64,000 nt of DNA, taken from Polyangium sp. 15x6. Lineage in GTDB: Bacteria; Myxococcota_A; Polyangia; Polyangiales; Polyangiaceae. Both the position numbers and the translations under genes were made by a program. The stretch spans positions 124,001 to 188,000 of the forward strand of contig NZ_JASBQE010000011.1 of NCBI RefSeq assembly GCF_029960785.1, read 5' to 3'. Of this stretch, positions 17,600-26,206 are shown one piece after another; the stretch's first letter is position 1, and each line of letters begins with the position of its first letter. The notes beneath the pieces were generated by a model. That model worked only from the letters and a program-made list of their open reading frames with translations, had not been told where the DNA came from and searched no databases.

Positions 17600-18733
17600 T
17601 CAAGCGATCGAGAACCGGATGCTCGTGTCGTCGTGCTTGCACGTGACGGTCACGACCTGGTTGCGCTCGACGTCGATCGGCGTCTCGAAGCACTGGACGG
17701 CCTGCATCCAGTGGCTCTGGTGGTTCGTCGGTGCGTTCGTCAGCACGACCCCGCGGCCGAGATCGAGCTCGAACCAGAACGCGATGCCGTGGACGCGGCC
17801 CCGCTGCTTCGTCGTGACGGATACGGTGCATGTCCGCGGATCCAGGGGGCCTCGCTCGAAGTCGAATTCGAAGGCCTCCGCGGCCGGGCTCAGGAAGGCA
17901 TGCGGGTGCGCGCGCAGGCGCACCGGAAAATACGTCTTCGTCGAGACCTGATTGAACAGGCTCACGTCGAAGCCGCCTGCCTCGAAGGCGAAGTTGTTGC
18001 GATGGACGGCGTCGCTCTCGAGGAGCTGGAAGCAGACCTTCGCCCGCCCCGGGATGATCTTCGCCTCCGGTCGCAGGAGTTTTTCCCGCGCGTGGCGGAC
18101 GATGGGCAAGATCCCTTCGCCGAGCAAACCACAATCGACGGTCTCGGTCACCAGCAAATCGGCCCGCCGGGGCATGTCCCGGCCGACGACGAGGTCCGTC
18201 GACACCTTGGGGATGACCGAGATGTGATGGTCGAGCTTGTTCTCCGCGATGATCCGCCGTGCCAATCGCGCGATCGCCACGACCGATTCGCAGGTGAACA
18301 CGGCCCCGGCCCCCGCGCGGGCCGCCATCATGGCGAGCAGCCCCGTCCCGGAACCCACGTCGAGCACCGTGCACGGCGAGCCTCCGATGGCGATCTCGAG
18401 CGCGCGCTCGAAGGCCTGGTTTCGCTCGTGATCGTTCAGCATCGCGAAATGACAGCGTGGAACGAGCTTGCGCTGGAGCCCATTCATCGTCAGAACGATG
18501 GCCTCGTTGTCGGCGTCGAGCGTCGAGGCCTCCTCGAATCGTTCGAGGGCCCGCTCCAGTTGGAAGCTCGCGGCGAGGTGACGGCCCTCCTCGACGAGGG
18601 CGCTCGCGCGCGCTCGATCGACCACCACGCGTAGCTTCGCGCGGGGGGCTCGCCGCTGCTCCCGGTTCGATTGCGGACCCGTATCGGATGCGGGTGAACG
18701 GTCCTTTCCGCTCATTCCCTCATACAACTTCAC
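17600..18733 (-). CDS. sznE: PRMT-type arginine N-methyltransferase, SznE-like
   Basis: The 377-residue enzyme is a class I SAM methyltransferase of the arginine-methyltransferase type, closest in motif to PRMT7/PRMT9. Motif I is VLDVGSGTGLL (123-133), with an acidic ribose contact in FTCES (E149). The guanidinium-binding double-E loop is LVTETVDCGLLGEG, with E197 and E206 nine residues apart as in PRMTs. Residues 40-90 form a TPR-like helical pair, a feature also of PRMT9. In streptozotocin biosynthesis SznE methylates free L-arginine to feed SznF, and the gene order here repeats that. The GTG start at 18733 is chosen for its strong AAAGGAGG nine bases upstream; ATG 18715 lacks room for a ribosome site. 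Substrate (free versus peptidyl arginine) is inferred from context. Confidence 0.87.
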   Translation of the reverse strand: MKLYEGMSGKDRSPASDTGPQSNREQRRAPRAKLRVVVDRARASALVEEGRHLAASFQLERALERFEEASTLDADNEAIVLTMNGLQRKLVPRCHFAMLNDHERNQAFERALEIAIGGSPCTVLDVGSGTGLLAMMAARAGAGAVFTCESVVAIARLARRIIAENKLDHHISVIPKVSTDLVVGRDMPRRADLLVTETVDCGLLGEGILPIVRHAREKLLRPEAKIIPGRAKVCFQLLESDAVHRNNFAFEAGGFDVSLFNQVSTKTYFPVRLRAHPHAFLSPAAEAFEFDFERGPLDPRTCTVSVTTKQRGRVHGIAFWFELDLGRGVVLTNAPTNHQSHWMQAVQCFETPIDVERNQVVTVTCKHDDTSIRFSIA

Positions 18734-19061
18734 GAGATGTGTCCTCCTTTGGGCGGTGTGCTGCAAGCCCCCCTCACAGCATTCCGCGTGCCAGACACGA
18801 TTCGCGTCTTTCAGGCCGCCAGCGCCGCTGTTGCCCGCTCCGGCGACCTCCGCGCGCCTGCCGAGCCCGAGCATTGCTGACTCTTGCGTTGTCTTGCAGG
18901 GTTTTGCTCGACCATGCAAGCAAGCGGGGTTCGTCCGGTCGACAAGGAAGCGACAAACGCCCCGGATCGTGGCCCGGACGGGGATCGTGGCTCGGTGGCA
19001 CGACGCTTGAGTGAGCGGGCGCCGAGGGGCCCGAGCCCAACGAGAAAACAAGGAGACCACG
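18734..19061. promoter_or_regulatory. divergent intergenic region between the two arms of the nitrosourea cluster
   Basis: These 328 bp lie between divergently transcribed arms and must hold both promoters. AAAGGAGG (minus strand, just beyond 18740) and AAGGAG (19049-19054) are the ribosome sites of the first genes. I could not assign convincing -35/-10 or sigma54 boxes and see no coding potential. Confidence 0.5.
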
Positions 19062-20342
19062 ATGCCGAAGGTCCATCCGAATGCCGACCCGAGTGGCCGT
19101 CCCACCGTCCTCCTCGTGAGCAGCGGGTATCACGTTTACCGCGAATATCTCCTGCGAATGATCTCGCAGGCCGCGCGGGTGATTCTCTTCCTCGACCGGG
19201 AGCCTTCCTGGGAACGGTCGTACATCACGGATTCCAAGATCGTCGACACGCTCGACGCGGAGGCCATGATCACCGCCGTCCGCGAGGTCGCGGCGCGCAT
19301 CCCGATCGACGGCGTCATTTGCTGGGACGAGATCCGCATGGTGCACGCGGCCCGCGTCGCCGAGGCGCTCGGCGTGCCGGGCACCGACCCGGTCGCGGTC
19401 GCCCGGTGCCGCGACAAACACCAGACCCGCCGCGCATTGGCCGCGGCTGGCGTGCCGCAAGCGATTTCCAAGCTTGTCTCCTCCGTCGAGGAGGCGGCCG
19501 CGACGGCCTGGCAGATCGGGTACCCGGTCGTGGTCAAGCCGCGCGCGCTCGGCGCGAGCATCGGCGTGAGCCGCGTCGAGAGCCCCGACGAGCTCGCCGC
19601 GGCGTATCACCACGCCCGGACGTCGACGGAGGACGGCGTACCTCATTACGATGCGAGCGTGCTCGTCGAGGAGTACCTCGAAGGGCCGGAGATCAGCGTG
19701 GACGCCGCGTGGGTGAACGGCCGGCCGATCCCGCTCTTCGTCGCGCGCAAGATCCTCGGCTTCCCTCCGCATTTCGAGAAAATCGGGCACGTCGTGGACG
19801 CGGCCGATCCGCTGCTCCTCGACCCGGCCTTGCTCGGCGTGCTCGACGCGGCGCACCGGGCGGTCGGCTTCCGGACCGGGATCACGCATACCGGGCTCCG
19901 CCTGACCGACGCCGGTCCCAAGGTGATCGGAATCAACGCCCGGCTGGGCGGCGACCTCATTCCTTACATCGGCTGGGTCGCCTCCGGCATCGACGCGGGG
20001 CAGGTCGCCGTGGACGTGGCTTGTGGCCGCTCGCCGCGCGCCACGCCGAGCCGGCTGCGGGTCGCGTCCGTGCATTTTTTCTATCCGGCAGAGGACACGA
20101 TCGTGGGCGCGGTGGAGATGGATAAGGCCGCCCTGCCGGCCTCCGTGGACGTCGCAGCCGCCCTCGCGACGCCCGGGCAGCGCCTCGAATTGCCGCCGGC
20201 CGGGCACGTCACGAGCCGCTACGCGTACGTCGTCACGACAGGAAAAAACGCTGCAGAATGCGCCATCGGCGCCGACGTGGCCGCGCGCGTGATCAAGCTG
20301 CGCCCGGGGGAATCCCCGAAAGCCGTGGGAGGCGGGCAATAG
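19062..20342 (+). CDS. ATP-grasp ligase 1 (CarB-like), with altered metal-site motif
   Basis: The 426-residue protein is an ATP-grasp carboxylate-amine ligase, a class that joins an acyl phosphate to an amine. The N-terminal pre-ATP-grasp domain (PTVLLVSSGYHVYREY) is followed by ATP-binding blocks: GYPVVVKPRALGASIGVSRV, then VLVEEYLEGPEISVDAAW, then the distal metal loop VIGINARLGGDLIPY. In active relatives that loop reads IEINxRLGG; here the first glutamate, an Mg ligand, is glycine, so activity may be reduced or the metal site remodelled. ATG 19062 has AAGGAG eight bases upstream. It opens the rightward arm and is followed by one base and the transporter fragment. In this setting it probably extends or caps the nitrosated amino acid. 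Confidence 0.85.
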   Translation: MPKVHPNADPSGRPTVLLVSSGYHVYREYLLRMISQAARVILFLDREPSWERSYITDSKIVDTLDAEAMITAVREVAARIPIDGVICWDEIRMVHAARVAEALGVPGTDPVAVARCRDKHQTRRALAAAGVPQAISKLVSSVEEAAATAWQIGYPVVVKPRALGASIGVSRVESPDELAAAYHHARTSTEDGVPHYDASVLVEEYLEGPEISVDAAWVNGRPIPLFVARKILGFPPHFEKIGHVVDAADPLLLDPALLGVLDAAHRAVGFRTGITHTGLRLTDAGPKVIGINARLGGDLIPYIGWVASGIDAGQVAVDVACGRSPRATPSRLRVASVHFFYPAEDTIVGAVEMDKAALPASVDVAAALATPGQRLELPPAGHVTSRYAYVVTTGKNAAECAIGADVAARVIKLRPGESPKAVGGGQ

Positions 20343-20343
20343 C

Positions 20344-20799
20344 ATGAATACGCAGGCCAAGGGGGCCGCGTTGTTGCCCTTTGTCCTCTTCGTCCCCTTT
20401 TTGCTGTTCGGTTTGCCGGCGGGTGCCGTCGTCGACCGGCTGCCGCGGCGCTTCACGATGATCATCTGTGATGCCTCACAAGCCGTGATCTTCTTGACGG
20501 TCGCGGCGCTCGCCGTCCTCGGCGCGCTCTCGTTCCCGCTGCTCCTCGTCCTGGTCGCCCTCGCCGGCACGGCGACGCTTTTCTTCCAGGTCTCATATAC
20601 GTCGTACCTGCTCGCGTTGTGCCCCGACCCCCGCGATTTTAAGATCGGAAATGCGCGCCTGTTTTTCTCCGAATCGGTGTCACCAACGCTCGGCATTCGC
20701 GATGGCCTGGTCCAGCGCTGGGCCGCCGCGCGCGGCCGCGTCCTCTCCCCCTGCCCTTCGACCCCCACCGGCGCTCCGAGCGCCCCCGAGGAGGATTGA
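20344..20799 (+). pseudogene. truncated MFS transporter remnant
   Basis: The 151-residue frame matches the second to fourth membrane segments of an MFS drug exporter: PFLLFGLPAGAVVDRLPRR is the signature cytoplasmic loop, and LFFQVSYTSYLLALCP with NARLFFSESV is the usual following block. The first membrane segment is absent before it, and everything after SESV (eight or so helices) is missing; instead a Pro/Arg-rich tail runs to a stop next to the following gene. No continuation is visible in another frame, so this looks like a deletion rather than a single-base frameshift. It would not transport on its own. It marks a lost self-resistance or export step in the cluster. Confidence 0.75.
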
Positions 20800-21747
20800 A
20801 TGCCTCTCGCCGATGGCCTCCACACCTTCATCGACCGATGCAATCGGGCCATGCCGCCCGATTTCTACACGCGCCCCCTCGTGGAGCAGCGCGCTCTCTA
20901 TCTCGGGCTCACCCGCGAATTCCCGTACGAGGTGCCGCCGGACGTGACCATCACCGACGACGTGGTCGCCCATGGGCGGCGGCGCCTGTCGATGCGCGTG
21001 TATCGACCGCGCTCCCCGGTGGGCCGCGGCCTGCTCGTCTACATTCGCGGCGGCGGGTTCGTCGTCGGCTCGCTGGAGACGCACAACACCGTCGTCGCCG
21101 AGCTCGCCAGCCGCTCGAGGCTCGTCACCATTGCACCCGACTTTCGCATGGCACCCGAGCACCCCTTCCCGGCGGCCCTCGAGGACTGCTACGGCGCCCT
21201 TTGCGGCATCGTCGTCGAGGCCGCGCGGCTCGGCATCGATCCCGACCGGATCGTCATTGCCGGCGACAGCTCCGGCGCGAACATGGCCGTCGCCGTGGCC
21301 ATGATGGCCCGCGACCGCGGCGGCCCCAGGCTCTGCGGCCAGGCGCTCATCAGCCCGGTCCTCGACTTCACCCGCTGGCGCCGCGGCGGCGCCGACGCCC
21401 CGCTGCTCACGGGCGGCGAAATGGAATACTACACGGCCTGCTACGCGCCCGATCCCGGACAGGTCGCGCACCCGTACGTGTCCCCGCTCCTTCGCGGGGC
21501 CTTCGACGGCCTGCCGCCTGCGTACCTGATGGGCGCGGAGCTCGACTCCTTGCGTGTGGACGCGGAAGCCTACGCACGCCACCTTCGCGCGCACCGCATT
21601 GCCGTCGACCTCGTCATCGAGCCCGGCCTCGTGCATTCCGCCGTCCGCGCGCGCGGGCTCTGTCCGCAGGTCGAGGACGCGTGGGCCAGATACTGCAGCC
21701 GTGCGGCCCGGCTCGCTTGCGTGGAGGAAGACCATGTGGCGAAGTAA
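20800..21747 (+). CDS. HSL-family alpha/beta hydrolase
   Basis: The 315-residue protein belongs to the hormone-sensitive-lipase esterase family. The nucleophile elbow is AGDSSGAN with S157. The oxyanion segment reads YIRGGGFVVGS where the family has HGGG, so its leading histidine is R83. A C-terminal acid (AELDSLRVDAEAYA) and histidine (PGLVHSA) complete the triad. The fold and family length are complete. Its ATG directly follows the stop of the MFS remnant and its 3' end overlaps the next ligase gene by 14 bases, so it belongs to the rightward cluster operon. It may trim an ester or amide during maturation, or hydrolyse the product. The substrate cannot be read from sequence. Confidence 0.85.
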   Translation: MPLADGLHTFIDRCNRAMPPDFYTRPLVEQRALYLGLTREFPYEVPPDVTITDDVVAHGRRRLSMRVYRPRSPVGRGLLVYIRGGGFVVGSLETHNTVVAELASRSRLVTIAPDFRMAPEHPFPAALEDCYGALCGIVVEAARLGIDPDRIVIAGDSSGANMAVAVAMMARDRGGPRLCGQALISPVLDFTRWRRGGADAPLLTGGEMEYYTACYAPDPGQVAHPYVSPLLRGAFDGLPPAYLMGAELDSLRVDAEAYARHLRAHRIAVDLVIEPGLVHSAVRARGLCPQVEDAWARYCSRAARLACVEEDHVAK

Positions 21748-23014
21748 CCCGAATGGGCCGGCCGTGATCGTCGACCCCTATTCCTCGGGCGCCCTCTTCG
21801 CGCCCGCGTTCGCGGCGGCCGGCGTTCCGGTCGTGGCGGTCGTCTCCAGCCCCTCGCCGCCGGCCGTTTACGCTGCCTCCTACAGACCGGAGCATTTCGA
21901 GACGATCCTCACCGCGACCGACGACCTCGAGCCCTTGGTCGCGCGCCTGCGGGCCTTGCGCCCCCGGTGCGTGCTGCCGGGCTGCGAATCGGGCGTGGAG
22001 CTCGCGGACGCGCTCGCCCCGCGGGTCGTCCCGGACGTCGCCAACGACCCCGAGAAGGCGAGCGCGCGCCGGCACAAAGGCGACATGGCTGCGGCCGTGG
22101 CCCGGGCCGGCTTGCCCATCATCCGCCAGCTCTGCACGAGCGACGCCGACGAGGTCGAGGCATGGCTCTGCCGCTCGCACCTCGCCGGCCGGGACCTCGT
22201 GATCAAGCCGCCGAAGAGCGCCAGCACGGACGGCGTGACCCGCGTCCCCCGCGGCGAAGGTTGGCGGGAGGTGTTTCATTCGATGCTCGGCCGTCCGAAC
22301 CGCCTCGGCATCGTCAATGATCGGCTCGTCGTGCAGGAACACGTGATCGGCACCGAATACGTGGTGGACACGTTCACCTACGAGGGCAAACACACCGTCA
22401 CCGACGTGTGCCGCTACCACAAGGTGGACAACGGCCCGCACATGGCGGTGTACGAGCGCATGGAATGGTTATCCCCCAAAACTCCGGGGATCGAGCGCTT
22501 GATCGGCTACACGCGTGGCGTGCTCGACGCGGTCGGGATCCGGTTCGGCGCGGCGCACGTGGAGCTGATGCTCACCCGCGAGGGGCCTCGGCTCATCGAG
22601 GTCGGCGCGCGCCCGCACGGCGGCGGCCAGCCGAGGTTTTGCCGCGTCGCGACCGGCGACAGCCAGGTGGACCGGACCGTGCGATATTTCGCTCGGCTCG
22701 GGTACGTCCGCGAAGGCTTCGGCCTGCAATCGCATGTCCTCGTGGTGTTCCTGATCGTCCGGGCGCCGGGTATCGTGCGGAATGCGGAGGTCTTCGCCGA
22801 TGTCGAGGCGCTCCCGAGCCACCATTTCTCGGTGATCCGCTTCCGGAACGGCGATCGATTGCAGCCCACGAGGGATCTCTTCGGCAGCCTGGACCTCGGC
22901 TTCGTGGTCCTCGCGCACGCGGACCGCTCGCAGGTGCTATCCGATTACCACAAGATCCGCGACAGGGAGCGGCAGCTTCAGCTCGACGATTCACGAGGAG
23001 GAGCGCCACCATGA
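21734..23014 (+). CDS. ATP-grasp ligase 2
   Basis: The 426-residue ATP-grasp ligase starts MWRSNPNGP, with GGAGGAAG seven bases upstream and inside the end of the hydrolase gene. ATP-binding blocks are DLVIKPPKSASTDGV and RLVVQEHVIGTEYVVDTFTY. The metal loop is RLIEVGARPHGGGQPRF: the glutamate lacking in ligase 1 is present here, while the usual asparagine two residues on is glycine, as in amino-acid ligases of the IEVGxRxxGG subgroup. The N-terminal domain begins AVIVDPYSSGALFAPAF. It is likely to form an amide or peptide bond. Two non-identical ligases in one cluster imply two condensations, or one active and one accessory enzyme. Confidence 0.87.
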   Translation: MWRSNPNGPAVIVDPYSSGALFAPAFAAAGVPVVAVVSSPSPPAVYAASYRPEHFETILTATDDLEPLVARLRALRPRCVLPGCESGVELADALAPRVVPDVANDPEKASARRHKGDMAAAVARAGLPIIRQLCTSDADEVEAWLCRSHLAGRDLVIKPPKSASTDGVTRVPRGEGWREVFHSMLGRPNRLGIVNDRLVVQEHVIGTEYVVDTFTYEGKHTVTDVCRYHKVDNGPHMAVYERMEWLSPKTPGIERLIGYTRGVLDAVGIRFGAAHVELMLTREGPRLIEVGARPHGGGQPRFCRVATGDSQVDRTVRYFARLGYVREGFGLQSHVLVVFLIVRAPGIVRNAEVFADVEALPSHHFSVIRFRNGDRLQPTRDLFGSLDLGFVVLAHADRSQVLSDYHKIRDRERQLQLDDSRGGAPP

Positions 23015-23313
23015 GCACGGAAAAGGCCGCCGCGGCCGCGGAGCCTCGGGCGTTCGTTCACCCCGCAGGGCGTCTCCACGACGTCGGCGGGCATCGCTTG
23101 TGGGTGGAGCAGGCCGGCAAAGGCGAGACCGTGGTCTTGCTGGCCGGCCTCGGCCCCGCCGGACTGCTCGCCCAGGCGCTGGCGTTTGCGCCCTCGGCCG
23201 AATTTCGCGTGCTCGAGCGCAGCGGCTCGTTCGGGCACGTCGAGGAGCCCGACGAGGTGCTTCGGATCCTGCGGGATTTCTGGGCCCGCACGTCGGCTCT
23301 CCGCCTTGCCTGA
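23011..23313 (+). pseudogene. alpha/beta hydrolase with internal deletion
   Basis: The 100-residue frame starts with the N-terminal strand block of an alpha/beta hydrolase (HDVGGHRLWVEQAG, ETVVLLAGLGP) and jumps directly to the C-terminal block (EFRVLERSGSFGHVEEPDEV, LRILRDFW). The central 150 or so residues with the nucleophile are missing, and the catalytic histidine of the usual SGHF motif is serine. It cannot be an active hydrolase. The ATG overlaps the stop of ligase 2 (ATGA), so it was the last gene of the rightward arm. Together with the MFS fragment it shows deletion-type decay in this operon. Confidence 0.75.
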
Positions 23314-23488
23314 TCACGCAAGGACCTGCCCCATCCCTCCCCCGAAGAACGGCCGAACCGTAGCATGACGGATCGGCGCCAAACCGCGTTTCTCCTGCGA
23401 ATCGTAAGTGAGCTGCGGCCGCCGGGACGCTCGGCGGCGCGCCTGGCCTCACGGTTGCACTTCGGCGTGAGGCACGGGGGGTAAAGGT

Positions 23489-25444
23489 ATGAATTATCGA
23501 ACGAGCGGCGATCCCAACGAGGTCTATCGGCGCGTCCCGGACGACGATCGCGCCCGGTGTGACCTCGTGATGAAGGGCGGCGTCACCAGCGGCGTGGTGT
23601 ATCCCTCGGCGGTCCTCCGCCTTGCCAAGGAGCGCCGTTTTCGTTGCATTGGCGGCGCCTCGGCCGGCGCCATCGCGGCCGCGGCCGCCGCTGCGGCCGA
23701 GTATGGCCGAGCCGACGGAGGTGGCTTCGCTCGGTTCGAGCGCATGCAAGAGGACCTCGACCGGGAGGGCTTTTTGATGGGCCTCTTCCAGCCGACACCG
23801 CAGGCTCGCCCCATCTTCGAAATGCTCCTCCTCGCGAAGCGGCTGCGTGAGAGGCAGCCGCAGAACGGCGAGGAAAGACGCTCGCCCCACCCCGCTCGGC
23901 GCCTGTTCACCGAGGTGCGCAAGTCGGGCATCGATTCCATTTGCGCGGCCTGCCCCGGTGAAGGCTACACGCGGGGTCGGCGGTGCGGCGCTCGCATGGG
24001 CGCCCTCGTCTCCCTCGCGATCGTGGTCCCGACCGCGGCGCTCTTTACAATGGCGCTCGCGAGCGAGCTCTCGTGGCTCCCCCTGCTCCTCGGTTTGTCC
24101 CTCTGCGGGGGCCTCCTCGTCTCCGGAGCCTATCTCGGCGGAATCGTGGGGACGCTCTTCGCGTGCCTCCGGCACGTCCACGACGACGAGGGCAAGAGCC
24201 TGTTCGGCTTGTGCACGGGCTCGATCGACGACGGCTCGCGCCATGATCAGGGCCCCCTCACCGAATGGATGCACGAGGGCCTCCAGGAGATGGCCGGCCT
24301 GCCCGTCGATCGCCCCCTCACCGTGGGAATGCTTCATGCGAGGGGCATTCGTTTCAAGGTGGTCACCTCCGACCTCAACGTCCGGCAGCCGCGCGGAATG
24401 CCCGAGGAAGAGCTCGACGGCACGATCAAAAAAGACCGCTCGTTCGTCTTCGACGAAAACGAGATGCGGCGCCTCTTCCCCGAGAGCGTGGTCCGTTTCC
24501 TGGTGAACGTCGCGCCCCCGCACGAGAGCGCCGCGCTCCCGCCGGGCTACCACGTCTTTTCGATGGACGAGAACATGCCCGTCCTCGTGGCGATGCGGAT
24601 GAGCCTCAGTTTTCCCGTGCTGCTCTGCGCGGTGCCGCTGTATACCGTCGACGAATCGGGGGCGCTCCGGCGCCACTGGTTCAGCGACGGCGGCATCGGG
24701 ATCAATTTCCCGATCCACTTCTTCGACAGCTGGTTCCCCCGCTTTCCGACCTTCGGAATCAACCTGCGGGAGAAGGCGCCTCGCGCGAAGGAGAGCCACC
24801 ACGCGAGCGGGAACGACGTCTCCTTGCCCGAGCCGCGCGACGGACACACGTCGAGCCCCACGTTCCGCGAGATCGCCGACATGAAGGATTTTTTATGGGC
24901 GGTCTTCGAGCTGGCGCAGAGCTTTCGGGACGATAGCCAGGCCGCGCTGCCTGGCTACCGCGAGCGAGTCGCCCAGGTCTACCTCGAAAAACACGAGGGA
25001 GGGCTCAACCTGGACATGAACGTCGAGACCATCGACAGGCTCGTCGCGAAAGGCGACACCGCGGCGCGGCTCTTTCTCGAACGATTCGATTTCCCGCAGC
25101 ATCGATGGGTACGCACGGTGCTCCTGATGTCCCGCATGGAGGTCGAGCTGGGGCGCCTCTGCAAGAGTTTCACCACGAACGGCCTGAGGCAGGAGCTCCA
25201 CGATCTCCTCGAACAGGAGCAAGAAGCCTATCGCAGCGACAAACCATGGTACGGCTCCGTGAGCCCAGCCGAGGACGAATGGTTCCACCAGGCCGAGGCG
25301 CGGATGGACGCGCTCGTCGATCTGATGGCCCGGTGGTCCGAGCTCCAGGAGACGTGGCGAAAGCGCCACCCGACCGACGAGTTCTTTTTCGCCGAGCGCA
25401 AGCTCAGTCCGGCGGGGAAGCTGCGGTTCACGCCCGAGGTATGA
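23489..25444 (+). CDS. patatin-like phospholipase with embedded membrane segments
   Basis: The 651-residue protein has the patatin Ser-Asp dyad: oxyanion block VMKGGVTSGVVYPSAV (28-43), nucleophile GASAG (S58), and WFSDGGIGINFPI near residue 400 carrying the aspartate. Patatins cleave acyl chains from phospho- or glycolipids. Unusual for the family, residues about 170-227 form two hydrophobic spans (LVSLAIVVPTAALFTMALA and LLLGLSLCGGLLVSGAYLGG), which would anchor it in the membrane near its substrate. The C-terminal 200 residues are helical. It is the first gene of an operon: the next gene starts 39 bp later and then overlaps a peroxidase-P450 fusion. The likely output is free fatty acid for that fusion (inference). 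Confidence 0.87.
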   Translation: MNYRTSGDPNEVYRRVPDDDRARCDLVMKGGVTSGVVYPSAVLRLAKERRFRCIGGASAGAIAAAAAAAAEYGRADGGGFARFERMQEDLDREGFLMGLFQPTPQARPIFEMLLLAKRLRERQPQNGEERRSPHPARRLFTEVRKSGIDSICAACPGEGYTRGRRCGARMGALVSLAIVVPTAALFTMALASELSWLPLLLGLSLCGGLLVSGAYLGGIVGTLFACLRHVHDDEGKSLFGLCTGSIDDGSRHDQGPLTEWMHEGLQEMAGLPVDRPLTVGMLHARGIRFKVVTSDLNVRQPRGMPEEELDGTIKKDRSFVFDENEMRRLFPESVVRFLVNVAPPHESAALPPGYHVFSMDENMPVLVAMRMSLSFPVLLCAVPLYTVDESGALRRHWFSDGGIGINFPIHFFDSWFPRFPTFGINLREKAPRAKESHHASGNDVSLPEPRDGHTSSPTFREIADMKDFLWAVFELAQSFRDDSQAALPGYRERVAQVYLEKHEGGLNLDMNVETIDRLVAKGDTAARLFLERFDFPQHRWVRTVLLMSRMEVELGRLCKSFTTNGLRQELHDLLEQEQEAYRSDKPWYGSVSPAEDEWFHQAEARMDALVDLMARWSELQETWRKRHPTDEFFFAERKLSPAGKLRFTPEV

Positions 25445-25483
25445 GTTTTCACGACGATCTGCCCGTACGATCAAGGAGACATC

Positions 25484-26206
25484 ATGCGTGAATTGGAAAC
25501 CATCGCTCCGGCGACGCGTGTGCAATCGCTCGTGCTCGTCACGCCGATCCTGCAGGGATTCGTGCCCTCGCTCCCCGCGCTCCGGTACGTCGATCGCCTC
25601 CGGGTGGTCCTCGCCGGGTCCTCGGATGGCAAGGACACGGGGCCGAGCGTGCTCGACCTCATCGACGCCGTGCATTTCGCCCAGTGGTCCATCCTCGACG
25701 GCGGCCGGCGGCTCCTCTTCGTCTCGATGTTCGTGGGCGAGCTCGAGCCGTACCTGAAAGACTTCTCGGTCCGCATGGCCTGGGGCCTCGATCTCGTCTG
25801 GATGCATTGCGATGGATACCCCGGAGCCGCGCAGTTCGAGCCGTTCGTCGCGTGGGTGAAGCGCCACATGGTGCAGGCGGACCGGTTTTACGCGGCGAAC
25901 CCGGGCGTGACCGTCATCGACATCCGGTGGTGGAAGGCGCTCCACGTGCAATTCGAGGAATTCCGGCGCAAGGCCCGCTGCGGCGGCGACCTCGTCTCGT
26001 TGTTCGCCGAGCTCGAGCGTGGGATCGCGCGGCTCTCCGGCGTGGACGAGGCAGCGGAGAGCCGCTTCCTCCGGTCCATCGCGAGCAGCGTTCGCGCGGA
26101 CATCCAGGGCCTCAAGGACCAGAGGCTCTTCGCGCCGGCCGAGATCGAGCCCATCGAGCGTCATTTCGAGGAAGTCATGGCGACATTGCAGGGGGAGAAT
26201 TCATGA
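25484..26206 (+). CDS. conserved hypothetical protein between patatin and DyP-P450
   Basis: The 240-residue soluble protein starts MRELETIAPATRVQSLV and has AAGGAG close upstream. It shows alternating beta and helical segments (SLVLVTPILQGFVP, RRLLFVSMFVGELEPYLKD, WGLDLVWMHCDGYPGA, VTVIDIRWWKALHVQFEEFR) and a charged helical C-terminus. The paired blocks and the phrase FVSMFVGELEPYL hint at a ferredoxin-like alpha/beta fold, the same fold type as the halves of DyP peroxidases. I do not recognise the family. Its stop overlaps the start of the DyP-P450 gene (ATGA), so the two are coupled; it may be a partner or chaperone for the fusion enzyme. Confidence 0.72.
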   Translation: MRELETIAPATRVQSLVLVTPILQGFVPSLPALRYVDRLRVVLAGSSDGKDTGPSVLDLIDAVHFAQWSILDGGRRLLFVSMFVGELEPYLKDFSVRMAWGLDLVWMHCDGYPGAAQFEPFVAWVKRHMVQADRFYAANPGVTVIDIRWWKALHVQFEEFRRKARCGGDLVSLFAELERGIARLSGVDEAAESRFLRSIASSVRADIQGLKDQRLFAPAEIEPIERHFEEVMATLQGENS

